From positions 558,001 to 622,000 of the forward strand of contig JADLSH010000382.1 of the NCBI GenBank assembly GCA_016169945.1: DNA of 64,000 nt, read 5' to 3'. Made by a program: the position numbers and the translations under genes. The DNA is from Trachythela sp. YZ-2020 (Eukaryota; Cnidaria; Anthozoa; Malacalcyonacea; Clavulariidae). Within the stretch, counting starts at the first letter, position 1; each line of letters starts with the position of its first letter. Positions 22,520 through 33,804 of this stretch are shown piece by piece. The notes under the pieces are model-generated. The model had not been told where the DNA came from, searched no databases, and saw only the letters and a list, made by a program, of their open reading frames with translations.

Positions 22520-23690
22520 ATTATAAATACCATTTATAAGCAATATATTGAACAATATCAAATGTAAAAATTGTTTGATAATTTACTATACTTTATAGAC
22601 ACTGAGAATGCAAGCACAAGAAGTTTGTTTATAAACATGTTAGGACATGTGGTCAATCTGAAGTCATACATCGTCTCCCATGACTGTTTTTTTATTTTAT
22701 GCTATACATTCCTTTTATACAGGGCAATTGTGGCACATCTTGCACAAAATATATTCAAATATTTTAAAAGGTAGAACAATTTAATACAAAATTGCAAATT
22801 TCAATTTACTAACTTGTTTCTACATTCCGATCCAGTCTTTTCGTTTATTACTACGTTCTCACAAAGCATCCAAGCGTATATCCCTTTATCCTTTTAATTT
22901 TCTTCATGTAAATTACTTGAGTAAATTTGCCGAAGTCCAGCAAGGGTCCATGACTTCATTTGCAGCCGACATTTTAGACTTCGCACCGTTTGAGTTCTCT
23001 CCATTATAGAAAATATTTTACCAAATTCTCGGAACGGCAATGTTCACCTTTCTATTGCGTAAAATCCTGAAGTCGAATTCCAAACGAATATGCCAGAAAA
23101 TTGAATATTTCGGCAGTTTTTCGCTTCCAACATGACTATATTCTATATTGTTTTATAATGTAAACAAAACATGACTTTGAGGTCATCGCGGCTATTCGTA
23201 CTCAGCCTCTTTTCTCCCGCCCATGTTTATTTTTTGGCATGTTTGAGCCAAAATATCTCTGGAAGTATTTATCCGTTTAAAGAATGATGTATATCCTTCG
23301 AATTGTCTCGTCACGGCCGATCTTTGATAAAAAATAGTAATTGTGACATATGCACTTTAAAAAGTAAATTTTGTTGATGGATGATTGCATTATTTATCTT
23401 CATACCCCATGCTTTGAATACGTTTTCCTTTTCTCCCTTAGGTTTTGGATTGCATAAAACAACAAATACAGGAGAAAAATTTTATATAAGATTTATCTCT
23501 AATATATCTTGTCAATTAGTTATTAAGCATAATAGCAGATCACATCCTGGAAAAATATTATCTACCTCATAAACAAATTCAATTTAGGGTATTGTGAATT
23601 GGGCAGGGATGTATAAATAGATAATGCAATCATCATCAGTTGTTGTTGAGCCTTAGTTGAACAATAAACAAAGCTTGAAACAGTAAACAA
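22520..23690. other. No gene seen
   Basis: AT-rich intergenic DNA. The short frames at 22571-22774 and 23381-23572 resemble nothing I recognise. Confidence 0.5.
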
Positions 23691-23699
23691 AGCTTGAAC

Positions 23700-25137
23700 A
23701 ATTTCTTGCTAAAAAACAAACTAATCTTTGACTACCAATTTGGGTTTAGAAAAGGATATTCAACAGAGCAAGAAACAGATTCTGGAAATCACAAATAATC
23801 TAAAGTCGGCAATTGATAATAAAAAAATAACCTGTGCTTTGGTTTTAGACTTTTCTAAAGCATTTGATACGGTCTATCACGAAATTTTGTTAGCGAAACT
23901 ATTATATGGCATACGTGGAACACCTTTGACATGGTTCAGTAATTATTTAAACAATAGACAACAATATGTTAAAATAGGAAGCACTGAGTCCGAATACTTT
24001 AACGATGTCTTGTGGAGTTCCTCAAGGATCAACACTTGGGCCACTTCTTTTTATATTATACATCAATGATATGCCAAATTGTTCAAAGTTTGCTGACGAT
24101 TCCAATGTATTTTACTCAAGCACAAGTATTGATGATGTTGAAAAAGTGATGAATGAAGAATTAAACCACATATTTCGATATTGCGATGCCAATATATTGT
24201 CAATTAATATAAATAAAACTAAGTTTATGGTAATTACCTCTAGTAAGCAACGACTTCGTAAAATTAAACTTATAAGAAACATTGAACAGAAAACCCACAT
24301 TAAATATTTAGGCATATACATTGATACCAATATAAGCTGGGACCAACAGATAAGCCATGTGAATAATAAACTTGCCAAAAACACTGGAATTATTACTAAA
24401 CTTAGATATTATGTTGATTTAAAGATGCTGAAGCAACTGCACTTTACTCTCATCTATCCGTACATTAACTACGGCTTTATGAGTTGGGGAAACGCTTATG
24501 CCTCGAAATTGAAGAAATTGAAATCATGTCAAAATAAATGCATTAGAAGCATATTCTTCGCTGGCAAAAGAGAGAATGCTACACCGTATTACAGTCAGTA
24601 TTCACCTATAAAGTTATAAATGAAAAAAGTCAACTACCTATGATATTTTCTGATTCTATTACCCTTGCATCATCACTATTAGCATTCATACAATACTAGA
24701 TTTGCTGTACGATCTAACTTTTCTAGACCAAGTGCACGAACTAATTTTGGAACTCAAACATTTTTATTTACTTCATCTAAAATATGGGAGACTACTGATA
24801 ATGAAATCAAGCAATCAAATTCAATTTCTTTGTTAATAAAAACATATAGTCAATCTACAAATATAAATAGATCAGTAATCCGCTTACAGTATATGTGGAG
24901 ATTTAATAATCTATCTAAGCAGATACCGTTCTCAATTTTGAATAGTAATTAAGCGTAGGCAGTGATCAACTCGAAAGCTTATAGCTACTTTGGCCACTGC
25001 GCACGGTAATGATTTTGTATCAATTTATCTTGTAATTTAAACTTGTAATTCTCTAATTAACTTTTGTAAGTTATTGTGGAAACGTGTTAATTTATAATAA
25101 ATCTGAATCTGAAATCTGAAAAATCTGAATCTGAAGT
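23700..25137 (+). mobile_element. 5'-truncated LINE, RT domain and 3' end
   Basis: It starts inside the RT domain (LIFDYQFGFRKG-like, then TCALVLDFSKAFDTVYHEILLAKL at about 23840-23900). Next are a frame break near 24000, CGVPQGSTLGPLLFILYINDMP (about 24008-24075), the catalytic FADDSNVF box (about 24090) and a C-terminal region (KYLGIYIDTNISWDQQI, LIYPYINYGFMSWG) to 24619. A short stretch is missing just before FADD. The 3' UTR ends in 'aatctgaatctgaa'-type repeats at about 25100-25135, a common LINE tail. This is a jockey/CR1-like element, dead through 5' truncation and frame breaks. Confidence 0.85.
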
Positions 25138-25342
25138 TGCAAAATTTTATAAAATTTACAAACAAACTTTTATTGGATTGAAATAATTGTAAATATATTT
25201 AATTAATTATAACACATTGTTATATTTATTGTCAATTATATTCCATTGCATATGTAATAACAACTTTAACTTAATTATTTGTCAATAATGTTATACTGTA
25301 ATTCACTATACTTATATCGCAATGAAACCCATCGACAATTGA

Positions 25343-26317
25343 GTGACAGCACCTTTTACTACCAATAAAACCACCATTTCCACCACCACCAAGAATTTCA
25401 TCGCCTCTGGTGATCTTCCTGAAACTGCCAAGCATCTCATAACCACCACACCTTACTTCTTACCCAAAATCCACAAACCCGACAACCCAGGTAGACCCAT
25501 TGTCTCTGCGGTTGTCCCACCGAGATTATCTCTAGCTACCTCGATCATGTCATGTCGCCCTTGGTTAAGGACTTACCATCCTATATCAATGACACCAAAC
25601 ATGCTCTCCATTCAATTTCATAACACTTATAAATTCATTTTCACCATGGATGTCAAATCCTTGTACACTGTCATTCCCCATCATGATGGTTTGGGAGCAC
25701 TCAAATTCTTCTTAGATAAGCGCCCCAACCAGGAACCGTCTACTACTGTTCTGATCCGTTTGGCTGAATTAGTGCTCACCTTCAACAATTTTTCATTTGA
25801 TGGTGAGCATTACCAACAAATAAGTGGTGTAGCCATGGGAACCAAAATAGGTTCCAACTATGCCAATTTATTCGCTGGTTTTGTGGAAAATCAGATCTTC
25901 GAGCAATACACTGATACCTGATTACCTTGGTAGGTACATTGATGACTGTCTCGGCACAGCATCCTGTGCCTGGGAATGGACCTTTTAGTGTGGTTGGGGT
26001 GGGAAGAAGTAAAGAGAATATAGCTATGGGAGTCAGTCGGCTTGTAGAACACAGAAATAACAAGTTTATTGCCATTGATAGATACAAGTATATCTAAGAA
26101 CGATATACTGGTCACTGGTCTGGTTTTGTGGAAAAGCAGATCTTCGAGCAATACACTGATCCCATACCTGATTATCTTGGTAGGTACATTGATGACTGTC
26201 TCGGCACAGCATCCTGTTCCCGCGGAGAGTTGGACAAGTTTATTAACTTTGTCAATAACTTCCACCCAGCACTCCAGTTTACGTGGGAGATCAGTGAGAC
26301 CAGTATATCGTTCTTAG
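25343..26317 (+). mobile_element. Penelope-like element, RT fragments in rearranged order
   Basis: 25343-25975 encodes a Penelope-type RT: TTPYFLPKIHKPDNPGRPIV, FTMDVKSLYTVIPHHDGL, ISGVAMGTKIGSNYANLF, and in the next frame RYIDDCLGTASC (the catalytic DD). From about 25976 to 26110 the following part (TSISFLDILVSINGNKL, YKPTDSHSYI, PNHTK) is present on the minus strand. From 26117 the plus strand resumes with a second partial copy (FVEKQIFEQYTD, RYIDDCLGTASCSRGELDKF, FHPALQFTWEISETSISFL) that breaks at 26317. The 'ctaagaacgatatactggtc' at 26090 and its complement at 26298 bound the rearranged piece. Confidence 0.85.
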
Positions 26318-27065
26318 TCTGGCTGCATCGGTTCGATGATGCGAATGTGTGATCCGTCTACACAACCAATGACACATGGAAAACCAGCCATTTCGTAAAA
26401 TCCTTGTTTAATTTGATCCTTTGCCTCTCTTGTTTCGGGAGACTTTACAAATTGATCCAGCTTTCGAGCAAGAGCTATATAGACCCTACGCACGACTCGA
26501 CTAACCGTGGACTTATCCAAGCCGGCGAAGGTGTCGCCGAAGACTTGAAGGAAGCTTCCTGTTGCTAAAAACCTGAGTGTAATTAATACCTGCTTGGTGG
26601 CAGAGAGGGAACAGCTACGCTTCGTCGATGGGCTGATTTCGTCATGAACAAGATTCACGATGAACGCAATGGCATCTTTTCAAAAACCGTATCGTGCTCT
26701 ACACTCATCGTCGTTGTAGTATTCGATGATATTTTGAATTCCCCGTCTGTAAAGCTTGTCAATACGCATGTTGACAAGGGGAAGAACATTTAACGCAAAA
26801 TAGGCATTCTATATAGTGCCATTTTATTTAAAACAGTTTTTCTACAACAAAGCAACACTACAGACTCTACAAACGCTAAAAACGTTGATTTAAACTACCT
26901 CCGGACCTTGGATAAATTTATCCAGTGGATAGCGATTTTTATCCGCCGGGTAAAGTTATCCAAGCTTCGTGCAACGCAAATTATACACTGGATAAAATTT
27001 ATCCGTTGGATAGCGAGTTATCCACTGGATAGTGATTTATCCACCTTTCGAACAACCGACCCCAG
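26318..27065 (-). mobile_element. Truncated PIF/Harbinger (HARBI1-like) transposase with terminal iterons
   Basis: The minus strand encodes IEYYNDDECRARYGF, a TGA in place of the next codon (near 26690), then DAIAFIVNLVHDEI, RFLATGSFLQVFGD, GLDKSTVSRVVRRV, KQGFYEMAGFPCVIGCVDGSHI (first catalytic Asp) and IIEPMQ, where it is cut at 26318 by the Penelope fragment. The 5' end at 26905-27065 is dense in 'ggataaatttatccagtgg'-type iterons and ends 'cgaacaaccgacccc', a subterminal pattern I associate with cnidarian Harbinger-like elements. The C-terminal half and right terminus are missing. Confidence 0.8.
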
Positions 27066-27164
27066 GTTACTTGCCTTATTCGCGTATTCAACGAAATATA
27101 TATATGGATATTACTATAAAATGTAATTGCGCAATTTTTATTTTTAGAGAAATGTTCCATTACA

Positions 27165-27400
27165 GAGCTGTGCTGCTTCTGGACAGCAACGAATAACTTG
27201 CCTCCAAGAATTAGTGCCTTACTGGTAAAGTTTGACGATACCCAGAGTCATTTCCCGTTTCCAGAGACGTGCGTTTTTTCGCTGGTATTCCAACAGTACA
27301 TAAATCGTACGAGGAATTTAGAAAATGACATAGCCTCGAATCACGGATCTCTCGGCCTACACCATTCATATGATTTCAATTGCATTACTGACAATCGCAC
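27165..27400 (+). pseudogene. HECT ubiquitin-ligase C-terminal fragment
   Basis: The plus strand reads LPPRISALLVKFDD...HFPFPETCVFSLV and, after a frame change, SYEEFRK. This matches the usual C-terminal HECT pattern of a hydrophobic strand, then E-T-C-(F) with the ubiquitin-accepting Cys, then Y-x-x-F. Only about 70 residues survive, with a frameshift and stops. It is probably a fragment of a G2E3-like HECT gene, a type multiplied in cnidarian genomes. The call rests on one short motif. Confidence 0.4.
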
Positions 27401-28223
27401 AAACTTCGCCAATATATGTCTAGTAAAAACCGGCAGGTAGAAAGAAGGGCGACTTCGGTATTTGTTAAAGATTTACATTGTACAAATACTGCGAATACTT
27501 ACGCCAAAAACATGTTCACATAAGGTTATACTTTGAAATTTTGAGATCCCAACATGACGGTTTAGGCTTCGAACATGCGATATTTTATTAATTATGTCAT
27601 AGATAAGTTCGTAGCAGAGCATCTAGGCGATATCACACTGTCAATTTTTGAATAAAAGTCTCTATCAACGTTGACTTTGCCTTAGAAAATGTACGTTTAT
27701 ATTCTGATAGATGCAATCGACTGCACCTATATATACACAGAGTAGATTTTATCAATGGATCACATGTATTATTCCAACGTTGATGACGGTTTATATTAAG
27801 ATATTTTAGATATTCTTGTATTTTCTATAATAAGTCGTATCATTTATTATATGTCAAAATTATATTTAAAATGTTAATTAAAACATCCATTGCGCTGTTA
27901 TAAAAGTAACATTTTCCGGTATTTGTCTCCTTATTTCATGAACCTGAGCTTCGCTCATTCCACTTGTTGTCTCTGGCACTTCCACAAGATCTGGCTCTAT
28001 TTCTCCAGCATCCTCTTGCCAATCAATGCCATAATTTGGAAATTCCTCCCATTCTTAGAAATTTAATTATTAAAATAAAGTCTAAATAAATAAATTTGAA
28101 ACCAGACATTATATAACAAAGTGTACGTACAGCAAGTAAAAAGTTCACAGTGTTTGTTAATATAGTGGTCCTGCTGCATATTGGCAATGTTTCTCGGATG
28201 ATATTGAATATTTTATTTGAAAA

Positions 28224-28335
28224 TTAACCCATTAACTAGCAGTACTCTACCACTGATAAGTAAAATCGTCTGGCGTTAGTAAAATACTAACATAGGGCAC
28301 ATCTAGGTGCATTGCCAGCTCCATTAGCTGGCAGG
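28224..28335. repeat. Short palindrome-ended repeat, copy 3
   Basis: It begins 'ttaacccattaactagcagt' and contains 'gataagtaaaatcgtctggc' and 'atagggcaca'. The right end is altered ('tgccagctccattagctggc'). Confidence 0.8.
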
Positions 28336-28354
28336 AGATTATGGCAGATATTTA

Positions 28355-28467
28355 TTAACCCATTAACCGGCAGTACTCTACCACTGACGAGTAAAATCAT
28401 CTGCCGTTAGACAGAGCAAAATACTATAATAGGGCGCACTTGGGTGCATTGCCAGCTAATGGGTTAC
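28355..28467. repeat. Short palindrome-ended repeat, copy 4 (complete)
   Basis: It begins 'ttaacccattaaccggcagt' and ends 'tgccagctaatgggtta', so the ends are inverted repeats of about 18 bp. It is 113 bp and a good reference copy. Confidence 0.85.
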
Positions 28468-29235
28468 AGTTTGATTTAGTTTTTGAAATGCCATTCTGAT
28501 GAATTTGGGCGTGCTCGGTAGTCAGCTATCACTTATAAATCTGTTGCCAAATTGAGTTTGGTTGTCATTATTACTTGGAAAATTTCCCTTGCAATAGTTG
28601 ACTGTTCCAGAAATGGCATTGAGACCTTGGATCCGTAGCTGCATAGGTGTTTTTTTTGCTCGGTGCGAATTGGGTGTTAAATCCACCCATTTTTTCCAAC
28701 AAGTAAGAGTCTTGTTGATAATTGGAAAGAAGACTACATGAAGACACCACAGATGAAACTCGTTGCTAGGATCAAGAATTCTTAGTCTTTCCATTTCGTA
28801 GAACATGTCGTAGAATACACCTGATGTGCATCCCTGAAATAGATCTCGCCAAAAACGCTTTTTCCTATAGAAAATTAAACATAAAGTTATTAAACTTCAA
28901 TTGGCTGCTTTTGAACATATGAGACACATGGGCGACAAACTAACAATGAAATCACAAAAAATCCATATTTCAATCGATTTTAAGACGTTTTAATGTTTGT
29001 TTTCACCGGAAGAGAGTAATTCAAAGTTTGACGTTCGCACTGAAATCTTCTTGTAAAGTTTAAACTGCTAAACAGCTTCATTTGTCAGAAAATAGAAGAA
29101 GTGTAATGGAACAGAAGTGCCCCGAAGGAAAAAGAATGAGGGGATAGATGACAATAGGTGATAAAAGCTGTTTGTTTGTTTCATTGTTTATATTTTTGGT
29201 ACACTTGTATTTTACAACATGGTTTTGGAAGCAAC

Positions 29236-29426
29236 CTGTAATGAAACTTCATCTTCCAGGCCCACGTTGAGGACGATTTAACATACACCATGCAACTTGA
29301 ACATTTTCTCCTCCTTTGTCTGCTCTAACACGTGATGGCACTTAATGAAAGGCTTTAAAACAGTGTCTTAAAGCAACTAGGTATCCTGGAACGCCATCAA
29401 TGCATCCATGAACTACAATCTTCCAC
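29236..29426 (-). pseudogene. Integrase-core gene, catalytic-core exon
   Basis: The acceptor TACTCAG|GTGG (exon start 29426) is followed by WKIVVHGCIDGVPGYLV, which carries a catalytic Asp in the HGGIDG-like motif. After a stop near 29340 come [16 protein letters not shown] (second Asp region D-x-G-G-E-N) and SFITG, and an AG|GTTGCT donor ends the exon at 29236. Stops at 'KAFH*' and after 'GPGR' show it is dead. A short exon expected between this one and 28864 is not seen. The Helitron begins 20 bp upstream of the acceptor. Confidence 0.7.
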
Positions 29427-29446
29427 CTGAGTAAATTACAGTATTA

Positions 29447-32400
29447 CTAGAAATACATTCATGCAGAATCCCTCGCCATTAGAACCAAACAATTATTCTC
29501 CCGAACACCCCAAAAGTTATTGTAAAATGAAGTACTAAGTCGATTACTGTAACCATAGTAACACGCAAGCGAACCAGTGAACTCTAAGTAAACTTGAATG
29601 ATAAATCAGGGGGGGAATTGAAGCCGTGCTTTGCAGGTAGCGCCAGTTATTTTTTACAATTTTTTTGGAAAAATATAGTTTTTAAATCTATAAATTTTGT
29701 CACATTAACTTTCATCTTCGCCTTCATTTTTCATCTTAGAGCACACTAGGACAATTGAAAAAATTCATTGCACAAAACAAAACTCAAAAAAGCGCGCGAG
29801 AATTGTTGGTTTTTCTGAGTTTTTGGGCCTTCCGGATAGAGTTCGGAGAAACGACAATGTATTTAATTTATATTGAACAATATTAGATTCCGTTTAGAAT
29901 TGATTTTCAAGCATGCAGTAACATATTCTTAACAGTTAAAATAAAGATTATATAAGCTAGCTCAGCCGCCATATTCAAAGTGCTCATTAATGACTGAATG
30001 GGCAACAACAACGAGGCGCGAAGGCGAAAATAACACCACTTGAAAATCGTCAAGGACTAAAAGCTCAAGATAAAAAGCAATACCTGGAGTATATAGTGCA
30101 AAATCAGTTTGGGGACTGCCGAAGTGTTTTCTAGTATATATTTTTTTAGTTAAAGAGCAAAGTTTGCTTCGGCACGTTCAAACATTTGTCATTTTTTTTC
30201 CACATACGATAACGATCCACTCACTTTTGCTGCAGATAGATGTAAAACAGTCAAAAATAATCGGAAAACCATATTTGTATCCCAAAAATTGAAGTCTTCT
30301 GATGTAAAAAGTATTTTTCTTGCAAATTTTCGCTCAAAAACAAACTTTTGACAGAATTTCCTCACTCCTCGAAACTCTCCTCAGTCTTTTGAAAGTTCAA
30401 ATTCCCGCGCATTGGCTTCAACGAATCATAGGCCTTGATCAAAGGAGTTAGCGTTCCAGTTTACTTAGAGTTCACTGAAGCGAACACTTTAATACTGTAT
30501 ATTTCTTTTCTTTTCAATGTACAAGCTGGTAAAATAGTGATAAGATTTTCACTTTTAACTATAAAATTACCAATTGCCCGACTATATAAAGTAGGTATGT
30601 TATTTTGTACTCTTTTAGCTTTGATTTGCTATAAAATTCAATCTTAGACGTCTCACAAAACTTTCGAAATTGTCATAAAACTTCAAGTGTTTTTTGAACA
30701 GTGTTTTTAAAGTATGAAGTTTTTTAGATAACATATATGTTGTTTCTTATTCTATATAACGCATTTGAATTAATACTAAAACAATTTTTAAGATTAGTCA
30801 AGGTTGTATTCATGTATTGACCATGCACATAGGATGAATTACAGGTATACGTATTTTTAAAAAGCAAGTATGCAAAATGAACACTTACCCGTTTAGAACG
30901 CTTTAAAACTCGAAAATTCTGTCCTTTCTCGGTCTTTCGACTGATTTCTTTCCTAATGACTTTAGTAAGAAATTTTCGTTTATCTTGTTTTGGAGACTTA
31001 ATATATGCCTGAATTAATATGCCCCGACTCCATTGCGTCTGAGCATGCGCTAGTGTATGAGGAAAACATAACGCAATCCCTTGGGCGAGTTGAAGAAATT
31101 CAATATGGCGACGCATGGAAGGAGAGTTTCCTAGATTTCTCCGCTTTTCAAGTTGATAAAACAGCGTTGCTGTCAAAGTCGCTTTTCAAGTTGATAAAAC
31201 AGCGTTGTAATCAAAGGAAACTTTGCAAAAATTAATGAAAAACATTTAGCAATGCTTCCCAAAGGTTTTAAAATGTGAATAAGTCATTTTGCTCCGTTTT
31301 TTCTCTTTTTATGCTTGGAAAACAGGCAAGCCCACTCTTTTTGAGAAATCCATCAGTATTCCCCAAGTTACTTCCCCATCATTTGTTTAAACTAAACAGA
31401 AACAGATTAAATACTTAGCTATATAAGGCATAATAATATTTTTCACTGATGACAATATTGCAATGTTGCTCGCAACGGAACGCCGGATTTGACTGTAAGT
31501 GCACTATGAATTAAGAACACTGTTTTGAATAAAGTAAGCACAATCGCCATACAAAATGTCAATGTGTGGCCGTTTCCTCATAATTGGGAGCTTACATAAA
31601 AGAGCACGTTATGTGAATATTATATTTCCAAAAAGACCCAAGATAATTAATAAGAGCCTTTTACAAGACTTGACAGTGTTATATCAACAACATGGAAGAA
31701 TTTATCTGCAAGAGAAAACATGGATAATACTAAATCTTTGCAGAAATGGCCAAAAACAGGGGAATTGTAAGGCAAACGTAGGCCAATAATGCCCAAGGTG
31801 TATTTAAAATCCAATTAAACCAAAATGGAAAATGATATGCCAATTACTCTACCAATAATTTTGTAAACACAAAACGGTAAGATATGAATCAATACCAAAT
31901 TGCTATAACATTTTTTTTTAAGGGTGCTGCAGTCGGTGATGACTGACACAGCCATGTTCCGAACTTAAAATTTATATCGCGGGCATTTTTCATGGTCACA
32001 TAACTGGTTTTGCCGCAAAACCCTAACTTTCAAGCTATACTTCAAAGAAGATGGGTCAATACAACATAAACATTGAAATATGTGTATACTGACAGCGCTA
32101 TGTCATCCGTTGTTTGGCATTAAGAGACCTTCTGAAACATTCTAAAGAAAGTATAATTCACAAAGTTCACATTTTCACTTACTTCTTAACATCTGTTTAA
32201 ATCCAAATAGCTCTGTAGCCATGGGCAAAATCTTGTGATTGATGTCAGCATCCATTTATTTCATGTTTTCCCGGTGAAAATATATTCTATTTCAAAGCCA
32301 ATTTCCACGTACTTTAGCTTTTTAGAAACCGTTGGCCTTCCTCAGTAAGATTATCAACTGTTTGATAACCATATTTGATAGTAAACAGCTAAAATATTCT

Positions 32401-32617
32401 CCGAAAGTTTATACTTTTGCTCTTCTGCACGAAAATGGCAACTCAAGAAGAAATGAGCCCGCTATTTTCGGTCAACGTCGACAAATTCCCAACCTGTGGT
32501 CTAGTCTATGACAAAAAAAAATGGCGGACAACTTTGCATTTTACTTTTCACATACCCGGGTGTAAATATCCGAGCGGAAATAGTACCCACGCACGGCGCT
32601 TCGCACCGGCTCGGGGA
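29447..32617 (-). mobile_element. Non-autonomous Helitron, copy 3, enlarged by nested insertions
   Basis: On the minus strand it runs from A|TCCCCGAGCCGG (32617) to CTAG|T (29447). Homology to the other copies covers 29447-29566, 30485 to about 31060 and about 32515-32617. A hAT element accounts for 29575-30477. A further 1.4 kb (about 31060-32515) is unique to this copy; it includes a tandem duplication of 'cttttcaagttgataaaaca' (31145 and 31181) and is either another insertion or extra Helitron cargo. The ATGGCGGAC start survives but the short frame after it is broken. Confidence 0.75.
29575..30477. mobile_element. Non-autonomous hAT element with perfect TIRs and 8-bp TSD
   Basis: The left TIR 'cagtgaactctaagtaaact' (29575-29594) is the exact reverse complement of 30458-30477. 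The direct repeat 'aagcgaac' lies immediately outside on both sides (29567-29574 and 30478-30485). A CAGTG terminus and an 8-bp duplication are diagnostic of hAT. The 903-bp interior has no transposase frame. Confidence 0.93.
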
Positions 32618-32819
32618 TAAATCATCATATAAAATATGAATAATTTTTCTCCTTACAGTACATGCAATATGATAAATCATGGTTAGTGATAATTTAGCCA
32701 GTATTTACCACTAAGATGTATTCGCATAGATTGCCAAAAATGTGAAAGGTCTCTATACACGAATGAAAAATTATATCAGTTTTGAATATCTCTATATGTC
32801 TACTGTTTAATTGTTGTGC

Positions 32820-32959
32820 TTAACCAATTTAGTGCCCGAGCACTCTCCCCTCGAGAAGTAAAATTGTTTGGGGTTAGACAGAGTAAAATAACCTGGCATT
32901 AGACGGAGTAAAATAATAAAATAGGGCGCATTTGAGCCCAATGCCGCTTAAATGGTTAA
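32820..32959. repeat. Short palindrome-ended repeat, copy 5
   Basis: TTAA-bounded. The inner part 'agacagagtaaaataacctg' to 'agacggagtaaaataat' is duplicated by about 27 bp relative to other copies. Confidence 0.75.
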
Positions 32960-33082
32960 TAAACTAATTGACAATTGAATTGATAGCATATTTTCTACAC
33001 CATAAAATGTCAACATGTGTGTTTATGAGTGGATACAAAAACCATGGATGTAACATTGTACTAGTGGTTAACAATATTAATA

Positions 33083-33195
33083 TTAACCCATTAAGTGGCA
33101 GTACACTACCACCGATGACTAAAATTGTCTCTTGTTAGACATAGTAAAATGCTAACGTGGGTGGCTTCTGGGTGCATTTCTAGCTAATGCGTTAA
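33083..33195. repeat. Short palindrome-ended repeat, copy 6
   Basis: It begins 'ttaacccattaagtggcagt' and ends 'tagctaatgcgttaa'; 113 bp. Confidence 0.8.
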
Positions 33196-33644
33196 GTTAA
33201 TGGTCCATGTAAATGGTCCATGTACTTGATATCTCCTTCGGATGACCGTTTGTAACCGACGGTTAATTATGCCAACAGGGTCAGTCCGTATTAATGAATC
33301 TCTTATCCATGCTAAAAAATAAACAAGCACATGACTATCGAGCTTTTTTAGGATTGATTTCAAATACATTTATACAGCTTTAAAATCACAACAGAAGTTA
33401 CTGTATTGCACCATTGTTTCTCTGCTTTTACATGCTCTGGGACTCCCAGACTAGCTCACATTATTAAGCTAGTGAGTTTAATGTTCTTGGATGTGCAGGC
33501 ATAGAAATGGCATACTTAGTAAAATTTGGAAATATTCCAGCATCAGCTGCTTGTTATGCTATGATTCCGCAATTTTCAATGCACAGTCAACAGTAATTAG
33601 CTTTTACCCCAGAATTTGATCATCTGCATTGTCCCAGACATTTC

Positions 33645-33735
33645 TAGGAGGATGAGGGGAGTGGATAAGTTGGGAGAGAGGATAGGGGGAATTTTTTGGG
33701 GGGGTGGATGTGGGGTGAAGGATGGTGAAGAAAGC
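33645..33735. repeat. Purine-rich (G/A) tract
   Basis: About 90 bp almost free of pyrimidines apart from a few t, with 'gggggggtgg' and 'ggatagggggaa'. Low complexity; it could form G-quadruplex or triplex structures. Confidence 0.6.
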
Positions 33736-33804
33736 ATAAGTTATTACAAGAAAAATATTTCTCTCAGATTACCACCCTCACCCTAAACCTTGATCTCAAT
33801 TTAC

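Larger units (their letters stand above)
27878..28864 (-). pseudogene. Integrase-core gene, C-terminal two exons
   Basis: Exon 28864-28575 begins after an AG acceptor and reads KKRFWRDLFQGCTSGVFYDM, then LDPSNEFHLWCLHVVFFPIIN and TPMQLRIQGLNA, and ends at an AA|GTAATA donor. Exon 28053-27878 follows an acceptor (TTTCTAAG) and reads KWEEFPNYGIDW ... EIRRQIPENVTF to a TAA at 27878-27880. The two join in frame across the intron. This is the C-terminal half of the HTH plus integrase-core (rve-like DDE) protein family that is common, often as multicopy genes, in fishes and marine invertebrates. The intron between them carries two copies of the 113-bp repeat. Confidence 0.7.

Noticed and set aside
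30724..31176. 150-residue minus-strand frame
   Set aside because: It spans Helitron DNA and the copy-specific insert, resembles no family, and is not conserved in other Helitron copies.
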